Source: an uncultured Phycisphaerales bacterium
GTDB lineage: Bacteria > Planctomycetota > Phycisphaerae > Tepidisphaerales > Tepidisphaeraceae
Direction: 5' to 3'
Assembly: GCA_903871935.1 (NCBI GenBank)
Contig: CAIQIQ010000073.1
Location: 57,203 to 121,202 of the forward strand
DNA: 64,000 nucleotides
The position numbers and the translations under genes were made by a program. Positions 11,920 through 20,046 of this stretch are shown here, in pieces. The notes beneath the pieces were generated by a model, which did no database searches, was not told where the DNA came from, and saw nothing but the letters and a program-made list of their open reading frames with translations. The number at the start of each line of letters is the position of its first letter. The stretch's first letter is position 1.

Positions 11920-14142
11920 ATGCTGAGATCAGGTGTGAAGTTCACGAGCGTGTGTGCGGTGCTGCTGGGCGCATTGGTTCTGGCGGTTACCGCTGGCTGG
12001 GCGCCAGCGCAGGAGCAGGTGTTCCAGCCGATGGGCGTCGGCGGCGGTGGGGCGATCTTTGCCCCATCGGTTTCACCCTATGACAGCAACTTCATGCTCA
12101 TCTCCACCGACATGGGCGGCTGCTACCGCTCGTACGATAGCGGCAAGAGCTGGACGCAGATTCCCTTCACGCAGATCGCGGCCGGCGCGGGCTTGCGGGC
12201 GCTGTTCCTGAAGGATGAGGTCTACTGGCAGGGGACGGCCGTGTGGCAGAGCCCACTGCTGAAGGTTTCTAAGGACAAGGGCAAGACGTGGACCGCGTTG
12301 AGTGACAAGTACCCATGGGGCGGCGACGGCATCAAGCATCTGGCGGCGGTGGAGGCAGTGCCAATGGTGCTGCTGGCCGGTAACAACAAGGGTCTGTGGC
12401 GCTCGGCGGACAAAGGCAAGACGTGGGAAGCTATTGCCCCCGAAGGCACCAAGTGCAGCGGCATCACCGTGCTGGGCGATCGCGTGTTGGCGGCCCGAGG
12501 CGGGGATCTTGCCGAGAGTCGCGACGGAGGCAAGACGTGGAAGAGCATTCCAGTGGCGGCGGCCAAGGGCAAGGATCTGCTTGCGGTCGCCGGCGGTGCG
12601 GAGCAGGGCGCGGGCCCGGGCAGTGTGCTCTACACCATCGCACAGGATGTGGGCACGCTGCAGTCGCTCGATGATGGCAAGACATGGGCGCTGGTGCAGC
12701 CTTGGGATCAGCAGAATGATGTGCAGATGGCGGCAAATCAGACGCAGATTGCCTATACGGCACAGTCGGATTCGGCCGGTCGCAGCGCATTTGTCACCAG
12801 CGATAAGGGCAAAACCTGGCAGAATGCGTTCCCCCCGCAGGAGCCCGAATCCAAGCTTGATTGGACGCAGATCGAGATGAAGTGGGACTATCGAATCATG
12901 GGCGCTGGGTTATGCGTCTCGCCCAGTGATGCGAAGCTGGTGATGGTCTCGAGCATTGGCGATGCCTATGTGTCGCACAATGCGGGTAAAAGCTGGGTGC
13001 CGCTGACGACGGCCGACGCAAGCTTGCCACTGCAGGCGGGCAATCCGTACAAGCGCTGGAAGACCAATGGTTTGCAGGTTACGGGGTGCTACTCCTTCCA
13101 CGTGGATCCGAACGACAAAGATCGCTTCTTCGCCGGCCATAGCGATGTTGGCTTGCTGCGCAGCATTGACGGCGGGGCAACCTGGTCCACGCTGAGCTAC
13201 CGTGGCAGCCCGTGGGGCAACTCGTTCTACCAGATTGCGTTTGACCCGTTCGTGAAGAATCGCGTGTATGCGGCCGCCAGCAACACACACGACATCCCCG
13301 ACTGGCGGCTGATCGATGACCTGCCCACGCCGCAGACCGGTGGCGTCGTCATCAGCGAGGATGGTGGTGACACCTGGAAGCGCCTGTGGGCGCTGAGCCC
13401 GGAGAAGGTGATCACGAGCATCTGCGTGGATGCCAAGGCGTCGAAGGACAAGGACCAGGTGGTGCTCTATGCGGCCGCGTATGATGATGGCATCTACAAG
13501 TCGACCGACAGCGGCAAGACCTGGACGAAGAAGTCCAACGGCCTGGGCTACCCTGGCAATGCTCGTGTGCATCGTGTGATCGTGCATCCGGAGAGCGGCA
13601 ATGTGTACGCGGTGATCGTCGGGCGTAAGCACAATCGGGAGTTCCGCGTGCCGGGTGGGTTGTGGAAGAGCAGCGATGGCGGCGAGACATGGACCGACCT
13701 AACGGCTGAGATCAAGCTGATGTGGCCGGCGGGATATTTCTCGATCAATCCCAGGGATGAGCAGAGCATTCTACTCTCGGCTTCAGGCGGGCCGGGATGC
13801 GACGAGCAAGGCGGCGTGTGGAAGACGACTGACGGTGGCAAGACCTGGAAGCATACTCTCACCGGCGAAGCGGCCGGCAAGTACTATCCGCCGAATGTGA
13901 TCCAGGCCTGGGACATCTGCTATAACGCGGCCGATCCCAGCATCGCCTATCTGGGCACGGTCTTCCATGGACTTTGGTACAGCCACGACGGCGGCGACAC
14001 CTGGAAGCCCTTTAAGGAGTTCCCGCACGGCTCGGCGATGTCGGCACAGACCGACCCACGCGATCCCAAGAGGATCCTGGTGAGCACCTTCGGCGGCGGC
14101 CTGTGGCGCGGGCCGTACCTGCCGCCGGAGGAGATGAAGTAG
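11920..14142 (+). CDS. Secreted Asp-box (BNR/sortilin-like) beta-propeller protein
   Basis: AAGGAG precedes the ATG, and the protein starts with a signal peptide ending near WAPAQEQ. Thirteen Asp-box motifs of the form SxDxGxTW can be counted across the 740 residues, from SYDSGKSW near 70 through STDSGKTW and SSDGGETW to SHDGGDTW near 690. This implies one or two beta-propellers as in sialidase, sortilin or GH74 xyloglucanase folds. No unambiguous catalytic pair is identifiable, so enzyme activity is not claimed. Position at the end of the GH2/UroD-like operon suggests a role in handling extracellular polysaccharide. It is convergent with zwf, with only 13 bp between stops. A surface protein with the same motif type is encoded at 61277. 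Confidence 0.82.
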   Translation: MLRSGVKFTSVCAVLLGALVLAVTAGWAPAQEQVFQPMGVGGGGAIFAPSVSPYDSNFMLISTDMGGCYRSYDSGKSWTQIPFTQIAAGAGLRALFLKDEVYWQGTAVWQSPLLKVSKDKGKTWTALSDKYPWGGDGIKHLAAVEAVPMVLLAGNNKGLWRSADKGKTWEAIAPEGTKCSGITVLGDRVLAARGGDLAESRDGGKTWKSIPVAAAKGKDLLAVAGGAEQGAGPGSVLYTIAQDVGTLQSLDDGKTWALVQPWDQQNDVQMAANQTQIAYTAQSDSAGRSAFVTSDKGKTWQNAFPPQEPESKLDWTQIEMKWDYRIMGAGLCVSPSDAKLVMVSSIGDAYVSHNAGKSWVPLTTADASLPLQAGNPYKRWKTNGLQVTGCYSFHVDPNDKDRFFAGHSDVGLLRSIDGGATWSTLSYRGSPWGNSFYQIAFDPFVKNRVYAAASNTHDIPDWRLIDDLPTPQTGGVVISEDGGDTWKRLWALSPEKVITSICVDAKASKDKDQVVLYAAAYDDGIYKSTDSGKTWTKKSNGLGYPGNARVHRVIVHPESGNVYAVIVGRKHNREFRVPGGLWKSSDGGETWTDLTAEIKLMWPAGYFSINPRDEQSILLSASGGPGCDEQGGVWKTTDGGKTWKHTLTGEAAGKYYPPNVIQAWDICYNAADPSIAYLGTVFHGLWYSHDGGDTWKPFKEFPHGSAMSAQTDPRDPKRILVSTFGGGLWRGPYLPPEEMK

Positions 14143-14155
14143 AAGGCCATTCTCG

Positions 14156-15553
14156 CTACGCCGCTGTCTCTTTGGGCTTGGGATTGTGCCAACGGCCGTC
14201 GGCCGCAATCAGCGCTGCGGCTTCCTTAGGCCCCCAACTGCCGCGCTTGTACGGGCGAACGCGGTGGTGCGTCTTGAGGACGGGCTCGACAACCGCCCAA
14301 GCGGACTCAACCGCATCCTCGCGGGTGAACAGTGCGCCGTCGCCGGCCATGGCGTCGCCTAAGAGCCGCTCATACGGCATCTCTTCGCCGGGCTGTTCGT
14401 CGATGAGGTAGAGTTCGCGCTGGTCGCCGATGAACTCCTTGCCAGCGCGTTTGACGCGGGCGGCCAGGGCGACGGCGGAACCGGGTGAGAGGCGGAAGCG
14501 CAGATAGTTGGCTCGGCCGGTTGTCGGGACCGAGTCGCTGAAAAGCTCCTGCGGGGGTGGCCGCAACTCCACCAGCACCTCGAGGGCGGTGTCGGCCAGG
14601 CATTTCCCGGAACGAAGATACCAGGGCACGCCCCGCCAACGCCACGAGTCGATGTAGAGCCGTAGGGCGCAGAACGTTTCGACGTCGGAATGCTTCGCCA
14701 CGTTGGCTTCTTTCCGGTAGCCGGCATATTGGCCGCGGACAAGGTCATCCGGCCGCAGCGGCCGCATGGCCTGGAAGACCTTGGCCTTTTCAACATGCAC
14801 GGCTCCAAAGCCCTGATAGGCTGGAGGTTCCATGGCAAGCAGGGCGACGACCTGGAAGAGATGGTTCTGGATCACGTCGCGCAGGCAGCCGGCGGATTCG
14901 TAGAACGCGCCGCGGTTCTGCACCCCAAAATCCTCGGACAGGGTGATCTGGACGCTGGCGATGTAGTTGCGGTTCCAGATCGGCTCCAGGAACGAATTGG
15001 CAAAGCGGAAATAGAGGATATTCATGATCGCCTCTTTCCCCAGGAAATGGTCGATGCGGAAGATGGAGTCTTCCGGGAACACCGAGGTGGCAATGCGATT
15101 GAGTTCGCGCGCTGAGGCGAGGTCGCGGCCGAAGGGTTTTTCCACGATGACGCGGGCGTTATTGGCCAGGTTCGCAGCGCCCAGGCCTGTGATCACAGTG
15201 GGAAAGAGCGAAGGCGGGATGGCCAGATAGTGGGCCGGGCGTTGGGCGCCGCCCAGGGCCTGCCGGATCTTTGTGAACGTGCCGGGGTCGTTGTAGTCGC
15301 CGCTGACGTAGCTGAGCAGGGACAGGAGATGCTTGAGGGCGCGGCGGTCGTCGATGCCGCCCGAGCGGCGGATGCTGTCTGTTACGCGGTTGCGCAGTTG
15401 GGCAAGACTCCACTTCGGGAATGCGACACCAATGATCGGGACCTTCAGGGCGCGGCGTTTCGCCAGTGCATAAAGGGCGGGGAAGATCATCTTATGGGCA
15501 AGATCGCCCGTTACGCCAAAGAGCACCAGTGCATCAGAATGAGAAGGGGTCAT
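14156..15553 (-). CDS. zwf: Glucose-6-phosphate 1-dehydrogenase
   Basis: It oxidises glucose 6-phosphate to 6-phosphogluconolactone with NADP, the entry to the oxidative pentose phosphate pathway. The N-terminal nucleotide-binding motif is LFGVTGDLAHK (11-21). The substrate-binding signature RIDHFLGKE lies at 166-174 and the catalytic histidine is His231 in RDVIQNHLFQ. At 465 residues it is slightly shorter than the usual 480-500. The ATG overlaps the stop of the upstream methyltransferase gene by one base (TGATG), and AAAGGTG lies a few bases before it, so the two are translationally coupled. Pathway placement with xylB on the other strand fits sugar catabolism. Confidence 0.95.
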   Translation of the reverse strand: MTPSHSDALVLFGVTGDLAHKMIFPALYALAKRRALKVPIIGVAFPKWSLAQLRNRVTDSIRRSGGIDDRRALKHLLSLLSYVSGDYNDPGTFTKIRQALGGAQRPAHYLAIPPSLFPTVITGLGAANLANNARVIVEKPFGRDLASARELNRIATSVFPEDSIFRIDHFLGKEAIMNILYFRFANSFLEPIWNRNYIASVQITLSEDFGVQNRGAFYESAGCLRDVIQNHLFQVVALLAMEPPAYQGFGAVHVEKAKVFQAMRPLRPDDLVRGQYAGYRKEANVAKHSDVETFCALRLYIDSWRWRGVPWYLRSGKCLADTALEVLVELRPPPQELFSDSVPTTGRANYLRFRLSPGSAVALAARVKRAGKEFIGDQRELYLIDEQPGEEMPYERLLGDAMAGDGALFTREDAVESAWAVVEPVLKTHHRVRPYKRGSWGPKEAAALIAADGRWHNPKPKETAA

Positions 15554-16296
15554 CAGACACCTTTCTTCCCTCGCTCCTGCGGCTCAGGGGAAACGTGATC
15601 TTCCTGAGCCCGTTTGGTCCCCAGCACAATTGCCACGGGTATCCATTTCTTCATGTGGATCGTTCTGCGTATGCTGAATCCTGACTCGGCGACGGCCCGC
15701 CGCACGTAGATTGGACGACAGTCCAGCAAGTTGGGGAAATGCCTGTGCGTCCACTCGTACGCCTGAAGGGCCCATCCGCGCGGCTGCGTCTTGGTAATGC
15801 TTGCCACCACAAGTCGACCGCCGGGGCGGAGCACGCGCAGGCACTGGCGCAATACCGTGGGAATCTCGGGCGTGTCGAACAACTCCAGCGTGAAACACAT
15901 CAAGACAGCATCGAGGCTGTTGTCCGGATACGGCAGGCTACAGGCGTCGCCGCAGATCAGGTCGACGCGGGCAAGCAAGTGCTCGTGGGCCAGGTTCTTG
16001 CGAGCCAACTCGACCATGCTGTCGGATAAGTCGATGCCGCTGACTTTGCCGGTCGGCCCGACGGAGCGAGCCAATGCGACAAGACAGTGCCCGGTGCCGA
16101 ATCCGATCTCCAGGATACGTTCGCCTTCGGCGGCCGCGAGCAGGCGCAAGGCGGCTTCGCGCATCGGTGTTTCACTGCGATCCGACAGCAGATCGTAGAA
16201 GCTGCTGATCCTGTTGTAGAACGCCCTGGTGGCGCTCCTGGACTGCAGTACGCGCAGCACTTCGGATGACTGTGGCATGGACGAAAGTGCGTTCAT
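15553..16296 (-). CDS. Class I SAM-dependent methyltransferase (UbiE-like)
   Basis: The ATG at 16296 is preceded by AAAGGAGG, a near-perfect ribosome site, and is preferred over the upstream ATG at 16332. The 247-residue product has the SAM-binding motif ILEIGFGTGHCLVAL, motif II near GIDLSDSMVELA, DLICGDACSLPYPDNSLDAV and the post-core LRVLRPGGRLVV, the arrangement of the UbiE/COQ5 and Methyltransf_11 group. The substrate cannot be told from sequence; the C-terminal ARRAVAESGF-type segment is family-general. It overlaps the zwf start by one base, forming a two-gene operon. A link to menaquinone synthesis is possible but has no support nearby. Confidence 0.85.
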   Translation of the reverse strand: MNALSSMPQSSEVLRVLQSRSATRAFYNRISSFYDLLSDRSETPMREAALRLLAAAEGERILEIGFGTGHCLVALARSVGPTGKVSGIDLSDSMVELARKNLAHEHLLARVDLICGDACSLPYPDNSLDAVLMCFTLELFDTPEIPTVLRQCLRVLRPGGRLVVASITKTQPRGWALQAYEWTHRHFPNLLDCRPIYVRRAVAESGFSIRRTIHMKKWIPVAIVLGTKRAQEDHVSPEPQERGKKGV

Positions 16297-16448
16297 GTAC
16301 CTCCTTTGTCTATACAACAGTGGGGCAAGCACGGAAACGCAGAAAATGCCTGGATGGTGCCTCTCTTATTCACCTGATGAAGTCATATGCTCGCCAGTGT
16401 CTTGCTCATTGACCTTCCTTTGGGTAAATCGGCTTTGAAGGAGTCAAC

Positions 16449-17993
16449 ATGGCTTATCTGCTCGGCATTGATATCGGAACATCCGGCACCAAGACGCTGA
16501 TCTGCGATGAAAAGGGGAAGGTGCTGGCTACCGCGATGGCCGAGCATCCCATCTCCTCGCCCAAGCCCGGCTGGTCTGAACAGAACCCAGAGCACTGGTG
16601 GAAAGCCGTCTGCATTGCCACCAAGGCCGTTCTTAAGAAAGCCGATGCAAAGCCCGCCGACATCAAAGGCATTGGCTTGTCCGGCCAGATGCATGGCTCG
16701 GTCTTCCTTGCCGACGGCACCAGGCCGCTGCGCCCGGCGCTACTCTGGAATGACCAGCGCACCGCCGCCGAATGTGCCCAGATCGAATCCAAGGCCGGCG
16801 GCCGCGAAAAGCTGATCGACCTGGTCGCCAACCCCGCTCTGACCGGTTTCACCGCACCCAAGATCCTCTGGGTCCGCAAGCATGAACCCAAGGTCTACGC
16901 CAAGACCAGGAAGATCCTCCTGCCCAAGGACTACATCCGCTACTGCATGACCGGTGAATACGCCACGGAAGTCTCCGATGCCTCCGGCACGCTGCTGCTG
17001 GATGTGGTGAAGCGCCAGTGGTCCGACAAACTCCTCTCCCTCCTGGAAATCGACAGGGACCTCATGCCTCGCCTGTACGAATCGCCTGAAGTAACCGGCA
17101 CGCTCCACGACTCGGCGGCGAAGCAGATGGGCCTTGTCCCAGGCATCCCGGTGGTCGGCGGCGCCGGCGACCAGGCGGCGGGCGCTGTGGGCAATGGCAT
17201 CGTCTCCTCGGGCATCATCTCCGCCACACTGGGCACCTCCGGCGTCGTCTTTGCCCATGCCGATTCGCCAGAGCGCGATCCGCTTGGCCGCGTCCATACC
17301 ATGTGCCACGCCGTGCCCGGCAAGTGGTGTGTCTTCGGCTGCATGCTCTCGGCCGGGGGCAGCTTCCAGTGGTTTCGCAATGAATTGGGCTACCTGGAAA
17401 CCGAAGCCGCCAAGGTTATCACGAGGAGGGGCAAGTCGGTGGAGGCCTACGACCTCCTGATCGAAGAAGCCTCCGAAGCACCGGCCGGCTGCGAGGGCCT
17501 CTTCTTCCTTCCTTATCTCACCGGCGAGCGCTGCCCGCATCCCGATCCCAACGCCCGTGGCGCCTGGATCGGTCTGACCCGTCGCTCTACCCGCGATATG
17601 ATGATCCGCGCTCTGCTTGAGGGCGTCACCTATGGCATGCGCGATGCCATCGAGATCATGCAGGAAATGGGTGTTGCTACGAAGCAGGTCCGTGCCTCGG
17701 GCGGGGGCGCCAAGAGTGCCTTCTGGCGTCAGCTCCAGGCCGACATCTACAAACAGACTATCGTCCTGACCAACTCCTCCGAAGGTCCCGCCTATGGTGT
17801 GGCGCTTCTGGCGGGCGTCGGAACGAGGTGCTTCAAAAACGTCGAGGAGGCCTGCAAGTCGGCCATCACGGAAACAGCAAAGACCAAGCCCGACAAAAAG
17901 GTCTCCACCCTCTATGACAAGCACTATGCGGTCTACCGTAAACTCTATGGAGACCTGAAGCAGCGCTTCGGAGAGATCGCCGAACTGGCGTGA
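16449..17993 (+). CDS. xylB: Xylulokinase
   Basis: It phosphorylates D-xylulose to xylulose 5-phosphate. The FGGY-family N-terminal phosphate loop is GIDIGTSGTKT (6-16). The xylulokinase-specific substrate loop SGQMHG spans 78-83. The catalytic base is Asp241 in VVGGAGDQAAGAVG, and the C-terminal domain has ASGGGAKSAFWRQ, the second ATP-binding motif. Length (514) is normal. AAGGAG precedes the ATG. It is divergent from the methyltransferase-zwf pair. With the GH10 xylanase and CE7 esterase elsewhere in the window it supports xylan use. No xylose isomerase is present in the window. Confidence 0.95.
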   Translation: MAYLLGIDIGTSGTKTLICDEKGKVLATAMAEHPISSPKPGWSEQNPEHWWKAVCIATKAVLKKADAKPADIKGIGLSGQMHGSVFLADGTRPLRPALLWNDQRTAAECAQIESKAGGREKLIDLVANPALTGFTAPKILWVRKHEPKVYAKTRKILLPKDYIRYCMTGEYATEVSDASGTLLLDVVKRQWSDKLLSLLEIDRDLMPRLYESPEVTGTLHDSAAKQMGLVPGIPVVGGAGDQAAGAVGNGIVSSGIISATLGTSGVVFAHADSPERDPLGRVHTMCHAVPGKWCVFGCMLSAGGSFQWFRNELGYLETEAAKVITRRGKSVEAYDLLIEEASEAPAGCEGLFFLPYLTGERCPHPDPNARGAWIGLTRRSTRDMMIRALLEGVTYGMRDAIEIMQEMGVATKQVRASGGGAKSAFWRQLQADIYKQTIVLTNSSEGPAYGVALLAGVGTRCFKNVEEACKSAITETAKTKPDKKVSTLYDKHYAVYRKLYGDLKQRFGEIAELA

Positions 17994-18168
17994 GATTCCG
18001 GTGCCATCAAAGGTCGTCGCCGTTACTCAAAGCCCGTTGCGAAACCGCTCTTTGCTTGCATTTACCAACTGTTCCGGCAACACTACTCAATCAGCTAACA
18101 AATGGACTTGTTACGCTCCCGCCTCGGCGTGCGGGGTGGGCGCGACATAACACACTGGAGATGATCCC

Positions 18169-19035
18169 ATGCTCCGCCTGCGTCACCTTGCATTGCTTTT
18201 GTCGGCCGCTTTCCTGATGAACGGCTGCGTCGCCATGGATAAGTACAACGCTCTGAAGCTGGAGCGCGATCAATACCTCGAGCGCCTCAGCCAGGCGGAA
18301 GCCGAAGCCCGCACTGAGCGCGAGAAGGCCAAGCTCCTGCAGGATCAGCTCAACGCGATCATGCAAAGCGGCCCCGAGCAACAGAAGCTCGTGCAAAGCC
18401 TGATGCAGGAGAACGCCGACCTCAAGGCCAAGCTCGAAGATGTCAACCGCAAGTATGAAGAGGCCCTGCGTCGTGGGCCGACTGTTGTGCTGCCTGAGCA
18501 GCTCAACAATGCTCTGGCCGAGTTGGCCAAGCAGAACCCCGACATCATGGAATTTGATGCGGCCCGTGGCGTGGTGAAGTTCAAGGGCGATGTGACCTTT
18601 GCGTCCGGCTCGTCCGAGCTGACCCCCAAGGCCCGCGAAGTCATCACCCGCTTCTCGCAGATCATCAACGGTGGCGTGGCCGGAAAGTTTGACCTGCTCG
18701 TCGCCGGTCACACCGACAACGTGGTGGTTTCCAATCCCAAGACCCTGGCGGCCGGCCACAAGGATAACTGGTTCCTGTCGGCTCACCGTGCCATCTCGGT
18801 TGCGGCTGAGATGCGCAAGGACGCCGTTGCCGCCAGCCGCTTGGGCGTCGCCGGCTATGCCGACCAACGCCCTGTTGCCTCCAATGCCACGGCTGAAGGC
18901 AAGGCCCAGAATCGCCGCGTTGAAGTGCTGATCCTGCCTGGCGGCGCAGGCACTGCCGCGCCCGCCCCCGCAGTGGAAAAAGCCCCGGCGGCGGCTCCTG
19001 AAATTGCTCCGGCAGCCCCGTCCATGAACAAGTAA
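18169..19035 (+). CDS. OmpA-family peptidoglycan-binding lipoprotein
   Basis: The signal peptide ends in a lipobox (LMNGC, Cys20), so the protein should be lipidated and anchored in a membrane. Residues about 25-105 are a charged coiled coil (LERDQYLERLSQAEAEARTERE...). Residues about 130-260 are an OmpA_C-like domain with VTFASGSSELTPKA, the peptidoglycan-contacting AGHTDN and AQNRRVEVLI. The tail is Ala/Pro-rich. Pal-like tethering of the outer membrane to the wall is the likely role. GGAG precedes the start ATG. A strong hairpin terminator follows 26 bp after the stop, so the gene is probably monocistronic. Confidence 0.88.
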   Translation: MLRLRHLALLLSAAFLMNGCVAMDKYNALKLERDQYLERLSQAEAEARTEREKAKLLQDQLNAIMQSGPEQQKLVQSLMQENADLKAKLEDVNRKYEEALRRGPTVVLPEQLNNALAELAKQNPDIMEFDAARGVVKFKGDVTFASGSSELTPKAREVITRFSQIINGGVAGKFDLLVAGHTDNVVVSNPKTLAAGHKDNWFLSAHRAISVAAEMRKDAVAASRLGVAGYADQRPVASNATAEGKAQNRRVEVLILPGGAGTAAPAPAVEKAPAAAPEIAPAAPSMNK

Positions 19036-19060
19036 GCCTGCAAAGCAGGATGATCCGAAC

Positions 19061-19097
19061 AAAGCACCCCGGCCAACTTGGCCGGGGTGCTTTATTT
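19061..19097 (+). terminator. Rho-independent terminator, probably bidirectional
   Basis: A GC-rich hairpin with arms AAAGCACCCCGGC and GCCGGGGTGCTTT is followed by TTTATTT on the plus strand and preceded by an A-rich stretch. It lies between the OmpA lipoprotein gene and the end of the convergent glycyl radical activase gene, so it may serve both. Confidence 0.88.
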
Positions 19098-19119
19098 GGC
19101 CAACCTCCCGATGCCGGCA

Positions 19120-20046
19120 TCATGCCGGGCAGTTCAGCACGCGAACGCCCCGGCTGGTCAAATCATCGATCCACCCGCGCAGCACCTCCAGTTCGGGCGC
19201 CTTCGCCGAGATGCCGGGTCGAGCCGTTATGCCAAAGCGCTCCATCTTGCTCTCGCCCAGCTGGTGGTACGGCATTAGCTCGACACCCTCGATCCCACTA
19301 AGTTCACGGGCCAGGGCGGCGATGCCCGCGAAGTGATCATCACGGTCATTGAGTCCGGGGATGACGGGACAACGCAGGCGCATGTTCGCGCCGGCCGCAT
19401 GGAGATGGCGCAGATTGGCCAGGATGCGATCATTGCCTTGGCCGGTCCAGTTGCGGTGGCGCTGGCAGTCCGTTTCCTTGAAGTCGCAGAGGAACAGATC
19501 GACCAGCGGCAGCGCGCGGTCCAGGACATCGGGCGGCACCTGGGCGCAGGTCTCGATGCAGGTGTGCAGGCTGATTGTCTTCGCCGCCTGCAGGAGCCCG
19601 ATCGCGAAGTCGGCCTGCAGCAGCGGCTCGCCTCCGGACAGGGTCATGCCGCCGCCGGATTGACGGTAGAAGGGACGATCGCGGTCGACTTCGCGGATCA
19701 CCTCATCGATGCCCACCTCGCGGCCGACGATCTCGCGCGCTGAGGCCGGGCATGCCTGGGCGCAGGCACCGCAGACGGTGCATTTGGCACGGTTGATGGA
19801 GATATCCCGGGTGTCGCCGTCAGGGCCTTGCCGTTGTGGACAGACCTTCACGCACTCACCACATGCGATACATTTCGATGCTGTGAAAGCCAGCTCTGGC
19901 CCGCCATCCTGCGTCTCGGGGTTGTGGCACCACCAGCAGCGCAGCGGACAGCCTTTGAAGAACACGGTGGTCCGAATCCCCGGTCCATCGTGGATGCTGA
20001 AACGCTGGACCTCGGTGATCCAGCCGGTGACTGGTGCACTATTCAC
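19120..20046 (-). CDS. Glycyl radical enzyme activase (radical SAM, two extra 4Fe-4S clusters)
   Basis: The radical-SAM motif CPLRCWWC gives Cys33, Cys37 and Cys40. Two ferredoxin-type clusters follow: CIACGECVKVCP (Cys59/62/65/69) and CTVCGACAQACP (Cys89/92/95/99). This is the layout of activases for non-PFL glycyl radical enzymes (HPAD, glycerol dehydratase, choline lyase types), which are longer than PflA. The protein would install the glycyl radical on the partner encoded just upstream. The start is a GTG whose last two bases overlap the partner's stop codon (GTGA), so the pair is translationally coupled. Such chemistry is oxygen-sensitive, implying anaerobic expression. Confidence 0.93.
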   Translation of the reverse strand: MNSAPVTGWITEVQRFSIHDGPGIRTTVFFKGCPLRCWWCHNPETQDGGPELAFTASKCIACGECVKVCPQRQGPDGDTRDISINRAKCTVCGACAQACPASAREIVGREVGIDEVIREVDRDRPFYRQSGGGMTLSGGEPLLQADFAIGLLQAAKTISLHTCIETCAQVPPDVLDRALPLVDLFLCDFKETDCQRHRNWTGQGNDRILANLRHLHAAGANMRLRCPVIPGLNDRDDHFAGIAALARELSGIEGVELMPYHQLGESKMERFGITARPGISAKAPELEVLRGWIDDLTSRGVRVLNCPA

